DNA of 8,872 nt from positions 1-8,872 of the forward strand of contig JAAYQD010000042.1 of assembly GCA_012519465.1 (NCBI GenBank), written 5' to 3'. The notes below the pieces were generated by a model. That model ran no database searches. It was given only the letters and a program-made list of their open reading frames with translations, and was not told the DNA's origin. The translations under genes and the position numbers were made by a program. This DNA comes from Candidatus Cloacimonadota bacterium. GTDB lineage: Bacteria > Cloacimonadota > Cloacimonadia > Cloacimonadales > Cloacimonadaceae. Positions 1-6,537 of this stretch are shown in pieces (within the stretch, counting starts at the first letter, position 1; every line of letters starts with the position of its first letter).

Positions 1-1
1 G

Positions 2-463
2 GGTGTGAATTGGACAGCGGGGCACAACCTGCATCTCACCCTGCTCTTTTTGGGCGATGTATCTGTGGAGAGAATCCCGGAGGTGGCAGAGATTGTGGAA
101 GAGCTATCCAACACCTGGCAGCCCATTTCCATGGCAGCGAGGGGGATAGAGCTGTTTCCCTCCTCCCATCCACGCCTCATCTGGATCAATCTGGAGGCGC
201 AAAGCCAGGAGATATTTGCCATGCACAAAGAGCTGATCAAGCGCATCCGTCCCATTGTGCCACAGATCGATACCAAAGCCCTGAAGCTGCACATCACTTT
301 GGGCAGGATCAAGCGCCCCCTGCCGGTGCAGATCGAGCGACGCCTGATGGAAACCCCTGTGGATACCCAGGTTTACGAGTATGATACCATCAATCTCTAC
401 CGCAGTCAGTTGCGCCCGCAGGGACCACATTATTCAATCATAAAACAAAGCATATTACAATAA
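2..463 (+). CDS. thpR: RNA 2',3'-cyclic phosphodiesterase (ThpR/LigT family), 5'-truncated by window edge
   Basis: This is the C-terminal part of a 2H phosphoesterase. The family opens 2',3'-cyclic phosphates on RNA ends and was historically named 2'-5' RNA ligase. Both catalytic His signatures are visible: HLTLLFLG near the start of the visible part and HITLGR about 85 residues later. Reading through from the window edge gives G-V-N-W before the first signature. This matches the family's usual V-x-W-x-x-x-x-N-L-H-L-T-L context, so the GTG at 5 is an internal valine codon. The true start, roughly 35 residues further upstream, lies outside the window. The stop is TAA at 461-463, 12 bases before recA. 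Being placed directly ahead of recA and recX on the same strand is a common bacterial arrangement (often cinA-thpR-recA), so co-transcription is likely. The family assignment is strong. The biological substrate is not known from sequence. Confidence 0.9.
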   Translation, partial: GVNWTAGHNLHLTLLFLGDVSVERIPEVAEIVEELSNTWQPISMAARGIELFPSSHPRLIWINLEAQSQEIFAMHKELIKRIRPIVPQIDTKALKLHITLGRIKRPLPVQIERRLMETPVDTQVYEYDTINLYRSQLRPQGPHYSIIKQSILQ

Positions 464-475
464 AACGGAGGTAAA

Positions 476-1519
476 ATGCTGGATAAAAACAAAGAAAGCG
501 CCCTCAAAACCGCCATTACCCAATTGGAAAAGAAGTTTGGCGCAGGCACCATCATGAGATTGGGAGACAAGCCTGATATAGCCGTGCAGGTGATCCCCAC
601 AGGAGCCTTCAACCTGGATATAGCCTTGGGCATCGGCGGCATCCCCAAGGGTCGTATCACAGAGATTTATGGCGCAGAAGCCAGCGGCAAGACCACCCTG
701 GCGCTGCATATCGCTGCAGAAGCGCAAAAGCAGGAGGGAGTGGTGGCATTCATCGATGCCGAACACGCCCTGGACGTATCCTATGCCAAGCGTTTGGGAG
801 TGCAAACGGATGATTTGATGCTCTCCCAGCCCGATGGCGGCGAACAAGCCCTGGAAGTGGTGGAAACCTTGGTGCGCAGCTCTGCGGTAGACCTCGTGAT
901 CGTGGACTCTGTGGCGGCATTGGTGCCCAAACAGGAGATAGAAGGCGAGATGGGGGATAGCCACGTGGGCTTGCAGGCACGCCTAATGAGCCAAGCCCTG
1001 CGCAAGCTGACGGCAATCGTCTCCAAATCCAATACCGCCGTGATCTTTATCAACCAAACACGCATGAAAATAGGCGTTCCCTCATACGTGAATCCGGAAA
1101 CCACCACCGGCGGCGTAGCCCTCAAATTCTACTCCTCCGTAAGGCTGGAAGTGCGCTTTGCCGGCTCCATCAAGCTTTCCGCAGCCGATACCAACGTGGT
1201 TGGTGCCAAAACCCGTGTGAAAGTGGTGAAAAACAAATTTGCCCCGCCCTTCAAAACCGTGGTCTTCCCCATCATCTTTGGCGAAGGCATCAGCCACCTG
1301 GATATCTTGGTGGAAATGGCGGTGGAAATGGAACTGATCAAAAAGAGTGGCTCCTGGTTCTCCTACGATGAAATCAAACTGGGACAGGGCACAGAGAAGG
1401 CAAAGCTGTTTTTGAAAGAAAATCCGGAAGTCTTGGCAGAATTGGAAGCCCGCGTGAAAGAAAAAGCCGATCCGGAGCTGATCTCCAAAACTGATGACAC
1501 TGAGGATAGTACGGACTAA
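476..1519 (+). CDS. recA: Recombinase RecA
   Basis: This is a full-length 347-residue RecA, the ATP-dependent strand-exchange protein of homologous repair and co-protease for LexA-type repressors. Walker A is GAEASGKT at residues 66-73, the catalytic glutamate is E96 in DAEHALD, and Walker B is VIVDS at 141-145. Loop L1 lies around 154-165, and Q194 of the NQTRMKIG stretch matches the allosteric glutamine. Loop L2 carries NPETTTGG at 206-213. The C-domain motif GSWFSY is at 292-297 and the tail ends in a short acidic stretch. The start is fixed by GGAGG at 467-471, four bases before the ATG. Small oddities: Walker A has Ala where Pro and Ser are usual (GPESSGKT), and residue 214 after TTTGG is Val where Asn or Arg is usual. 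No SOS box was recognised in the 12-base gap upstream, so any promoter would lie inside or before thpR. recX overlaps its 3' end. Confidence 0.98.
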   Translation: MLDKNKESALKTAITQLEKKFGAGTIMRLGDKPDIAVQVIPTGAFNLDIALGIGGIPKGRITEIYGAEASGKTTLALHIAAEAQKQEGVVAFIDAEHALDVSYAKRLGVQTDDLMLSQPDGGEQALEVVETLVRSSAVDLVIVDSVAALVPKQEIEGEMGDSHVGLQARLMSQALRKLTAIVSKSNTAVIFINQTRMKIGVPSYVNPETTTGGVALKFYSSVRLEVRFAGSIKLSAADTNVVGAKTRVKVVKNKFAPPFKTVVFPIIFGEGISHLDILVEMAVEMELIKKSGSWFSYDEIKLGQGTEKAKLFLKENPEVLAELEARVKEKADPELISKTDDTEDSTD

Positions 1520-2114
1520 TCCCAAGGGGCGAACAGCCCTGATATATATTGATGACCAATGCGTGGGGACCCTGCCCATCAGGGTCCTCCCGTCTTTTTG
1601 TGCGCCTGAAAACAGCTGTCAGATTAGCTCAGATCAAGCCGCCCAGATCATGGAGCTATTAAGCTCCCACGCCCGCAAATTGCTGCTGGATTATCTGGCA
1701 AAAGCCGAGCACAGCCGATGGCAAAGCAGACAGCTGCTCTTGCGCAGACGCTTTGATGAGGCAATCATCGATCAGCAGATCAATTACGCCATCCAACATA
1801 GTTTCATCGACGATGCCCGCTATAGCGAAATCTATATCCGCAGCTGGATAAACCGCGGCATCGGCAAAAGGCTATTGATCAGCAAACTGTATGAACAGCG
1901 AATAGACCCCGCCATCTGGAAGCCCATCCTGGAAGAGATGTACAAAGAGGAGGATGGCAGCCATAAGCTGGAGGAGCAGATGCAGGGTTATATTGCCCGG
2001 CAAAAGGATCTGCCCACCCAGAAATTGAAGGAAAAGGTGTTTGGTTATTTTATCGGAAAGGGGTATGAACTGGATGAGGTGATGGCGAGCTTTGCTCGCA
2101 TTAGTAATGAATGA
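1494..2114 (+). CDS. recX: RecX family regulator of RecA
   Basis: RecX binds RecA filaments and modulates (usually restrains) their activity. The 206-residue protein shows the family's three-helix repeats. Residues 64-95 ([20 protein letters not shown], then RRRFDEAII) match the LdYLa-R--S--EL---L---gf segment. Residues 104-130 ([22 protein letters not shown] and following) match the DD-rFa--yvr-r---G--r-i signature. A further helical repeat occupies about 157-200. The ATG at 1494 lies inside recA, a 26-base overlap. It has no well-spaced Shine-Dalgarno (a GGAG lies 16 bases upstream), so translation is probably coupled to recA. The next in-frame start, GTG 1563, would remove the conserved N-terminal strand. 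The last codons (2085-2108) fall in a short repeat that recurs downstream, so the C-terminal tail may be recently altered. The recA context supports the call. Confidence 0.9.
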   Translation: MTLRIVRTNPKGRTALIYIDDQCVGTLPIRVLPSFCAPENSCQISSDQAAQIMELLSSHARKLLLDYLAKAEHSRWQSRQLLLRRRFDEAIIDQQINYAIQHSFIDDARYSEIYIRSWINRGIGKRLLISKLYEQRIDPAIWKPILEEMYKEEDGSHKLEEQMQGYIARQKDLPTQKLKEKVFGYFIGKGYELDEVMASFARISNE

Positions 2115-2141
2115 TGAGTGATGAATGCGCCTTTTTTGAAC

Positions 2142-2167
2142 CACGAATTACACGAATGAACACGAAT
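2142..2167. repeat. Three CACGAAT copies at 9-10 base spacing
   Basis: CACGAAT occurs at 2142, 2151 and 2161, separated by TA and GAA, so the copies fall about one DNA helical turn apart. Similar CACGAAT-type strings recur in intergenic DNA of several unrelated bacteria, recalled from general experience and not searched here. Three units are too few and too short for a CRISPR. The function is unknown. It could be a dispersed repeat or a small binding array. Confidence 0.5.
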
Positions 2168-2272
2168 TATAGGCTCGCTACCGCTCGCGATTAATAATAG
2201 GTAAACACCAGCTCAAAACGGACTTGACTTTAGTGAAGCCCAGTTCCCTGACCCCCTGCGGCGAAACCGCCC

Positions 2273-2341
2273 CTTCCCTGTTAACCACCCTTGTCTCTCC
2301 TTTGTCTCAGCAAGGGTGAGACAAGGGTGGTACAAGGGAGG
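2273..2341. repeat. Long near-perfect inverted repeat (hairpin)
   Basis: A 14-base arm at 2284-2297 (ACCACCCTTGTCTC) is the exact reverse complement of 2318-2331. Inside it, after a single T-T mismatch, 2299-2304 (CCTTTG) pairs with 2311-2316 (CAAGGG, one wobble), leaving a 6-base loop at 2305-2310. Outside it, 2273-2281 pairs with 2332-2341 allowing one bulge and one wobble. Together this is a 69-base stem-loop of nearly 30 pairs. No T-run follows on the plus strand and no A-run precedes it, so it is not a standard rho-independent terminator. It could be a REP- or MITE-like repeat, an RNA structure ending the recA-recX transcript, or a leader structure for the next gene. Confidence 0.7.
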
Positions 2342-2412
2342 CTAATGGGCAAGCTGATGCTCGCCAATTGGAGACTCAACTTACTAAGCAAAGTATATTA
2401 TACCTATAGGAG

Positions 2413-3270
2413 ATGAAATTGGAAAAAAAAGAAATGGAACAAATCAGGTCTTTGTGGGGATCGAGATGCGAAAACAACCGACAATGGTATGTATATCTAT
2501 ATATTGACCCACGTGATAGCAGTGTGTTCTATGTTGGCAAGGGTAAAGAAAACAGAGTGTTTGACCACTTATCTGACAAAAACGAGAAAGAAAAAGCTAA
2601 GAAGATAGAGGAGATCAGAGCGGAAGGACATGAACCTGACATTGATATCCTTGCTGACAATTTGGATGAGGATACCGCTCTTAAAATCGAATCAGCAGCT
2701 ATCGATCTATTAGGAGTAGAAAATCTATCTAATGTTCAACGTGGACACAATCATCAGAGGTGCCCTATCTACAAGTCATGGAGATTGAGAGAAGAAGTCA
2801 TTATCAAACACAATGTTATCGTCATAATAATCAACAAGTTCTTCCCAAAGTATTTCGACAATTGTAGTTATGATTCATCAAAAGAAGAGGACACTAAAAA
2901 ATTATTCTCAATTTGCAGAATGATGTGGAAACTGAAACATGATAAGATTAAGAATATTCAGTTAATTTTGGTTTCATACCAAGGCACAATATTGGACGTG
3001 TTTGAAATAGACCATACTAGGTCAAATGGAGTTATTAAAGTTGGGGATGCTTTTAATGAGGGTCTTTTTAATATCGGCGAGGATGGTAAGTACTACTTTG
3101 AGGATGACAGATATCGACCTATGAGCTGGATGGATATTAAGGGAGCCGGAGAAAACAGGTCAATTCTATTCGGGAGAATAGCTGACGACGAGACAAGGAA
3201 TCTTTACAGAAATAAATACTTGAAAACCGAAAGTAAGGGAAACCCAATTAAGTACTTCATGAATGGCTAA
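2413..3270 (+). CDS. LEM-3-like GIY-YIG domain protein, function unknown
   Basis: This 285-residue protein has an N-terminal GIY-YIG nuclease-type domain of the LEM-3-like/COG3680 kind. YVYLYI (26-31) and FYVGKG (39-44) are the two signature strands, followed by R48, the candidate metal-binding glutamate E93 (KIESAAIDLLG) and N105, so the catalytic set looks intact. The C-terminal half (about 160-285) is a second globular domain. It has MWKL and ILVSYQGTILDVFEID in the middle and a terminal FGRIADDETRNLYRNKYL plus NPIKYF segment. From memory, this two-domain layout is seen in many bacterial proteins of unknown role. It is probably cytosolic, as no signal peptide or membrane segment is evident. 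The start is uncertain. AGGAG (2408-2412) abuts the ATG at 2413, whereas TTG 2419 has a better 6-base gap and ATG 2434 is also possible. Two 60-base lines count 38% and 32% G+C, well below recA. This suggests acquired DNA, and no partner gene adjoins it. Confidence 0.82.
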   Translation: MKLEKKEMEQIRSLWGSRCENNRQWYVYLYIDPRDSSVFYVGKGKENRVFDHLSDKNEKEKAKKIEEIRAEGHEPDIDILADNLDEDTALKIESAAIDLLGVENLSNVQRGHNHQRCPIYKSWRLREEVIIKHNVIVIIINKFFPKYFDNCSYDSSKEEDTKKLFSICRMMWKLKHDKIKNIQLILVSYQGTILDVFEIDHTRSNGVIKVGDAFNEGLFNIGEDGKYYFEDDRYRPMSWMDIKGAGENRSILFGRIADDETRNLYRNKYLKTESKGNPIKYFMNG

Positions 3271-3430
3271 GCATTATATCTTTGCAGACTGCCACAACAT
3301 CTGGCTGTAGTCAAATGTTATATACTTTTTGTATCGGCATAAGGGTGAGAATCTTGGCTATGTGTGGTGAATGGTGTTTCAGGGTTTAAGGTGGCGTTTC
3401 CCTATGTATTATAGAGGGGTGTATTTAAAA

Positions 3431-3467
3431 CTAAAAAAAGGCGGAGTCCATTTTCATGAAATCCGCC
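3431..3467 (-). terminator. Rho-independent terminator of the minus-strand metabolic operon
   Basis: Read on the minus strand, GGCGGA (3467-3462) pairs with TCCGCC (3445-3440). The loop contains the palindrome TTTCATGAAA, and seven T follow (3439-3433). It lies 27 bases past the epimerase stop codon. On the plus strand the same stem is followed only by GGATTATTTG, so it would be weak for the converging GIY-YIG gene. Confidence 0.85.
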
Positions 3468-3493
3468 GGATTATTTGATAAATCTGGTTAGAT

Positions 3494-3895
3494 TTAGTGG
3501 TTTTCTTTACAGAGCTCGATGAGGACGCCCAAGGTTGATTTGGGATGCAGGAATGCGATATCCGCCTGGTGAGCGCCGGGGCGAGGCTCTTTATCTATCA
3601 ATCTGATGCCATTGGCTTCGGTTTCTTTGAGGGCAGCCGGGAGGTCTTCCACGGCAAAGGCGATATGGTGGACGCCTTCTCCTCGTTTCTCGATAGCTTT
3701 GGCGATGGGGCTTTCCGGGGAAGTGGCTTCCAGAAGTTCGATGCGCGTATCTCCACAGGGGAAAAACGCCACTCTCACCATCTGGGAGGGTACCTCTTCA
3801 ATGGCTTCCAGCTCCAATCCCAGCTTTTGGTAGAATTCAATGCCTTCTTCCAGGTTTTTGACGGCGATTCCGATGTGACTGATGTGTTTTACCAT
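3494..3895 (-). CDS. mce: Methylmalonyl-CoA epimerase (VOC superfamily)
   Basis: This 133-residue single-subunit enzyme interconverts (R)- and (S)-methylmalonyl-CoA, linking succinyl-CoA/methylmalonyl-CoA mutase to propionyl-CoA metabolism. Two beta-alpha-beta-beta-beta glyoxalase-like modules are visible: HISHIGIAVKNLEEGIEFYQ (4-23) with RIELLEA (51-57), and GVHHIAFAVEDL (74-85) with GVLIELC (123-129). Likely divalent metal ligands by family pattern are H7, E53, H77 and E127. The VRVAFFPCGDTRIELLE and IAKAIEKRGEGVHHIAF contexts are typical of methylmalonyl-CoA epimerases more than of lactoylglutathione lyase. The gene is last in the operon, nine bases after korC, with a weak AAGG site over the korC stop, so coupled translation is likely. 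The terminator follows directly. Placement beside a 2-oxoacid oxidoreductase suits a succinyl-CoA to propionyl-CoA route. Confidence 0.9.
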   Translation of the reverse strand: MVKHISHIGIAVKNLEEGIEFYQKLGLELEAIEEVPSQMVRVAFFPCGDTRIELLEATSPESPIAKAIEKRGEGVHHIAFAVEDLPAALKETEANGIRLIDKEPRPGAHQADIAFLHPKSTLGVLIELCKENH

Positions 3896-3904
3896 GTTGC
3901 CGCC

Positions 3905-4447
3905 TTATTTTCCGTAGTTATCTGCCAATTCAAAGCCGAGATTCATGGCTTTGATATTGAGATCGATAAAGGCTGGTTTCACGGTTTCGCGCAGGGATTG
4001 TGCCAGTGATTCTTCGCTGACCACCTTGATGAGGCGCACCATAAAGCCGAGGGCGATGATATTGGTAGTGATGGCGCTGCCTAATTTTTCGATGGCTATC
4101 TCTGTGAAGGGCAGTTCATAGGTCTTTTCCGCAGCCATGGCGAGGTTTTTTACGTATGTGGTATCCACGATGAGGGTGCCTTGCTCGCGCAGGTCGAAGA
4201 GGTATTTGTCGCAGGCTTCCTGGGTGAGCGCCAAGAGGCAATTGAAAGCCTGGGCTTCGGGGAAGTATATTTCCTGATCGCTGATAATGACGTCTGCACG
4301 AGAGGAGCCGCCGCGGGATTCGGGGCCATAGCTTTGGGTTTGGGTGACGCGGAGATTATCTATCACAGCGGCTCTGGCAAGGATGATGCCGGCAAGGATG
4401 AGACCTTGTCCGCCACTGCCGGAGAGTCTGATTTCATAGTTTTTCAT
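3905..4447 (-). CDS. korC: 2-oxoacid:ferredoxin oxidoreductase, gamma subunit
   Basis: This 180-residue protein is the gamma subunit (domain III type) of a pyruvate/2-oxoglutarate:ferredoxin oxidoreductase. The nucleotide-fold start RLSGSGGQGLILAG (7-20) and the highly conserved QSYGPESRGGSSRADV (38-53) are diagnostic and look complete. The TTNIIALG segment (127-134) is also typical. In the complex the gamma subunit contributes to the CoA-binding region. The ATG overlaps the korB stop by four bases (ATGA). A GGAG lies seven bases upstream inside korB, so the two are translationally coupled. The substrate is not fixed by this subunit: 2-oxoglutarate is favoured by the overall KorDABC similarity, and branched-chain or other 2-oxoacids are possible. 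Confidence 0.9.
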   Translation of the reverse strand: MKNYEIRLSGSGGQGLILAGIILARAAVIDNLRVTQTQSYGPESRGGSSRADVIISDQEIYFPEAQAFNCLLALTQEACDKYLFDLREQGTLIVDTTYVKNLAMAAEKTYELPFTEIAIEKLGSAITTNIIALGFMVRLIKVVSEESLAQSLRETVKPAFIDLNIKAMNLGFELADNYGK

Positions 4448-5286
4448 TTGTCTTCTCCCATATTCTGCACGCGGGCTACCAAATCAGCATATACATCACA
4501 ATACTCTGGCTGAATTTCTTTGCGGAGGGTGCCTCGGATGATCTTGCCTTCCACCTTTTCCGGGGGCAGCTTATCAACGGCTGTGAGGGGGATGGAATTA
4601 TCCCGCAGGTCTTTCATCATCTGGGCGGGGCCGCCTTTCTTGTTTAGCCTGCCAAAGATGACGGGACAGATGCTCATCACCTCTATGAGGGAAAATCCAG
4701 GGTGGGTGAGGGAATCCACCACCATCTTTTGCACTTCCTGGGTGTGGAAGGCGGTGGTGCGCGCCACGTGGGAGGCACCGGCACCCATTGCCAATTGGCA
4801 GATATCAAAATCAGGCTCGATATTGCCATAGGGCATGGTGGTGGCAAGTGCTTCGTGGGGCGTGGTGGGGGAGCATTGTCCGCCGGTCATCCCGTAGATA
4901 TTGTTATTGATAAGGATCACGCTGAGATCGATATTGCGGCGTGCCGCGTGGATGAGGTGGTTGCCACCGATGGCGGTGCAATCCCCATCACCGGTGATCA
5001 CTATCACCTTGAGATTGGGCTTGTAGAGCTTGATGCCGGTGGCGTAGGCGATGGCGCGTCCGTGCAGGGTGTGGAGTGTATTAAAATCCACATACACGGG
5101 CATGCGAGAGGAACAGCCGATGCCAGAGACCATCACGATGTCGTTTCTATCCAGCTCCAAGCTGGCGATGCCACGGATGATGGCGCCCAGGACGGTTCCG
5201 TTGCTGCATCCGGCACACCATACATGGGGGAACTTCTTGTCGTGACGCAGGTATTCGTGAACAACACGTTGTGGGATATTAGCCAT
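4444..5286 (-). CDS. korB: 2-oxoacid:ferredoxin oxidoreductase, beta subunit (TPP-binding)
   Basis: This 280-residue thiamine diphosphate-binding subunit works with KorA in oxidative decarboxylation of a 2-oxoacid to acyl-CoA, passing electrons to ferredoxin. The TPP/Mg motif is GDGDCTAIGGNH (99-110) with NNNIYGMTGGQ (127-137). Four cysteines, C24 and C27 (WCAGC), C58 (GIGCSSR) and C207 (SICPV), match the [4Fe-4S] ligands of the family. The FNTLHGRA-type segment is present as FNTLHTLHGRA (68-78). Length and motifs are complete. The start is set by an ideal AAGGAGGTGA four bases upstream, and the TAA of korA overlaps the ATG by one base (TAATG). The general family call is secure. The 2-oxoglutarate preference is inferred from resemblance to KorB-type rather than PorB-type proteins. 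Confidence 0.93.
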   Translation of the reverse strand: MANIPQRVVHEYLRHDKKFPHVWCAGCSNGTVLGAIIRGIASLELDRNDIVMVSGIGCSSRMPVYVDFNTLHTLHGRAIAYATGIKLYKPNLKVIVITGDGDCTAIGGNHLIHAARRNIDLSVILINNNIYGMTGGQCSPTTPHEALATTMPYGNIEPDFDICQLAMGAGASHVARTTAFHTQEVQKMVVDSLTHPGFSLIEVMSICPVIFGRLNKKGGPAQMMKDLRDNSIPLTAVDKLPPEKVEGKIIRGTLRKEIQPEYCDVYADLVARVQNMGEDK

Positions 5287-6524
5287 TACATCACCTCCTT
5301 AATCTTGCGCAGGATGTCGTTTGGTGTGATCATCTTGCCGTTTACCCTTTGCAGGCCAATCACGTTGCTATCGCTCTTGTCTTTGGTGAGGCGTTTGATT
5401 TCGTGAATCAATTGACCTTGGTTTAGCTCAGGAACGATCACGGTTTCCACGTGTTGCAGCATTTTGCGCACTGCCTCATCGGGGAAAGGCCAGATGGTGA
5501 GCGGTCTGAGGAGCCCCACCTTCACGCCTTCGCTGCGGGCGATTGCCACGGCGGCTTTGGCAGAGCGGGCGCTGATTCCGGCGGCGAACAGGGCTATTTT
5601 GGCATCTTCCAGCTGGTGGCTTTCGATCTGCACCAGATCACGGATATTGTAGGATATCTTCTTGCGCAGGCGCTCCATCATCTCCGCCCCTTCGGTGGCT
5701 TTGTTTGTGGGAAAGCCGAGGGCGTCGTGAGTGAGGCCGGTTACGTGGAAGCGGTATCCTTCTCCATAGCTTGCCAGCGGGGAGAGGTATTTTTGGTTTT
5801 CGTCATAGTGTTTGTACCAATGGGGGGGTACGGTGGGTTTGATGCGGTTGATCACGCGCACGTTTTCCATATCGGGCAATCTCACAGATTCACGCATATG
5901 CCCCAATACCTCGTCTAACAGCAAAATCACGCAGGTGCGGTATTTTTCGGAGAGGTTGATGGCGCGGATGGTGAGTTCGTAGCATTCTTTTACGCTATCG
6001 GGATAAAGCACGATGGCGGGGGCGTCTCCATGAGAGCCCCATCTGGCTTGCATGATATCACCTTGGGCAGGGCTGGTGGGCATTCCTGTGGAGGGACCCA
6101 CGCGCTGCACGTTTACCACCACGCAGGGTGTTTCGGTGATTTTGGCAAATCCTATGCCTTCCTGCATCAGGGAAAAGCCGGGTCCGCTGGTGGCGGTGAG
6201 GGCTTTTGCACCAGCCAGGGAGGCGCCGGTGATGGCACAGATGCTGGCAATCTCGTCTTCCATTTGGATAAAGACGCCGCCGCGTTTGGGCAGCTCGGCA
6301 GCCAAGATTTCAGCTATCTCTGTGGAAGGGGTGATGGGGTAGCCGGCAAAGAAATTGCAGCCGGCGTCAAGCGCGCCATAAGACACTGCTTCATTGCCCT
6401 GCATCAGCACGTTTTTGCGTTTGCTTTTGCTTTCCAATTCTTTGAGGGCTGTATCGGTCTGCTGGGCTTTGGTTTCTTTGGCAGCCGCTTTGGTGGTTTT
6501 GGTTGTTTTTTTGGAATTTGGCAT
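5286..6524 (-). CDS. korA: 2-oxoacid:ferredoxin oxidoreductase, alpha subunit
   Basis: This 412-residue alpha subunit carries the TPP pyrimidine-binding and transketolase C-terminal-like domains. Visible landmarks are NEAVSYGALDAGCNFFAGYP (44-63) followed by ITPSTEIAE, TATSGPGFSLMQEGIGFA (110-127), NVQRVGPSTGMPTSPAQGD (138-156) and MQARWGSHGD (158-167). The C-terminal domain runs from about 306 (LEDAKIALFAAGISARSAKA) to PELNQGQL (365-372). These are typical of KorA proteins without a fused gamma domain. The ATG at 6524 is chosen because AAGGAG lies seven bases upstream. A longer reading from 6587 would overlap korD by 52 bases with a non-homologous N-terminus. Even from 6524 there is an unusual Lys/Thr/Ala-rich tail of about 36 residues before the conserved core (KNVLMQGNEA). 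The gene sits 11 bases after korD and overlaps korB by one base. The substrate is probably 2-oxoglutarate, with other 2-oxoacids possible. Confidence 0.92.
   Translation of the reverse strand: MPNSKKTTKTTKAAAKETKAQQTDTALKELESKSKRKNVLMQGNEAVSYGALDAGCNFFAGYPITPSTEIAEILAAELPKRGGVFIQMEDEIASICAITGASLAGAKALTATSGPGFSLMQEGIGFAKITETPCVVVNVQRVGPSTGMPTSPAQGDIMQARWGSHGDAPAIVLYPDSVKECYELTIRAINLSEKYRTCVILLLDEVLGHMRESVRLPDMENVRVINRIKPTVPPHWYKHYDENQKYLSPLASYGEGYRFHVTGLTHDALGFPTNKATEGAEMMERLRKKISYNIRDLVQIESHQLEDAKIALFAAGISARSAKAAVAIARSEGVKVGLLRPLTIWPFPDEAVRKMLQHVETVIVPELNQGQLIHEIKRLTKDKSDSNVIGLQRVNGKMITPNDILRKIKEVM
5291..5300 (-). promoter_or_regulatory. Ideal Shine-Dalgarno site for korB
   Basis: AAGGAGGTGA (5300 down to 5291) matches the expected 16S rRNA anti-Shine-Dalgarno over its full length and sits four bases before the korB ATG, inside the last codons of korA. 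It fixes the korB start and suggests high translation of this subunit. Confidence 0.8.
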
Positions 6525-6531
6525 CGTTTGT

Positions 6532-6537
6532 CTCCTT
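6532..6537 (-). promoter_or_regulatory. Shine-Dalgarno site that decides the korA start
   Basis: AAGGAG (6537 down to 6532) overlaps the TAA stop of korD and lies seven bases before the ATG at 6524. It supports the shorter korA start over the upstream ATG at 6587. Confidence 0.75.

Larger units (their letters stand above)
2115..2412. other. Intergenic region rich in short repeats
   Basis: No coding sequence was found in this 298-base stretch between recX and the GIY-YIG gene. From left to right it holds a run of ATGA/ATGAATG-like repeats (2107-2127), CGCC followed by six T (2128-2137) without a convincing stem, three CACGAAT copies (2142-2167), GCTCGC direct repeats (2173-2188), a small GCGG/CCGC stem (2258-2270) and the long hairpin listed separately. 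An AT-rich TATATTATA (2394-2402) could serve as a -10 box for the downstream gene. No good -35 sits at the right distance, and a start there would leave only a few bases of leader. The region looks like accumulated non-coding repeats and has no recognised RNA gene. Confidence 0.6.

Noticed and set aside
2128..2137. recX terminator at CGCC followed by six T
   Set aside because: No adequate inverted repeat sits directly upstream. The nearby GCGAGC/GCTCGC stem is inside recX and 28 bases too early.
2142..2167. CRISPR array
   Set aside because: The units are 7 bases with 2-3 base gaps and only three copies. There are no spacers and no cas genes.
4702..5406. Plus-strand open frame (234 codons) opposite korB
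   Set aside because: It is a shadow of korB, with a Gly/His/Asp-rich composition and no start context. The minus strand carries clear TPP and cysteine motifs.
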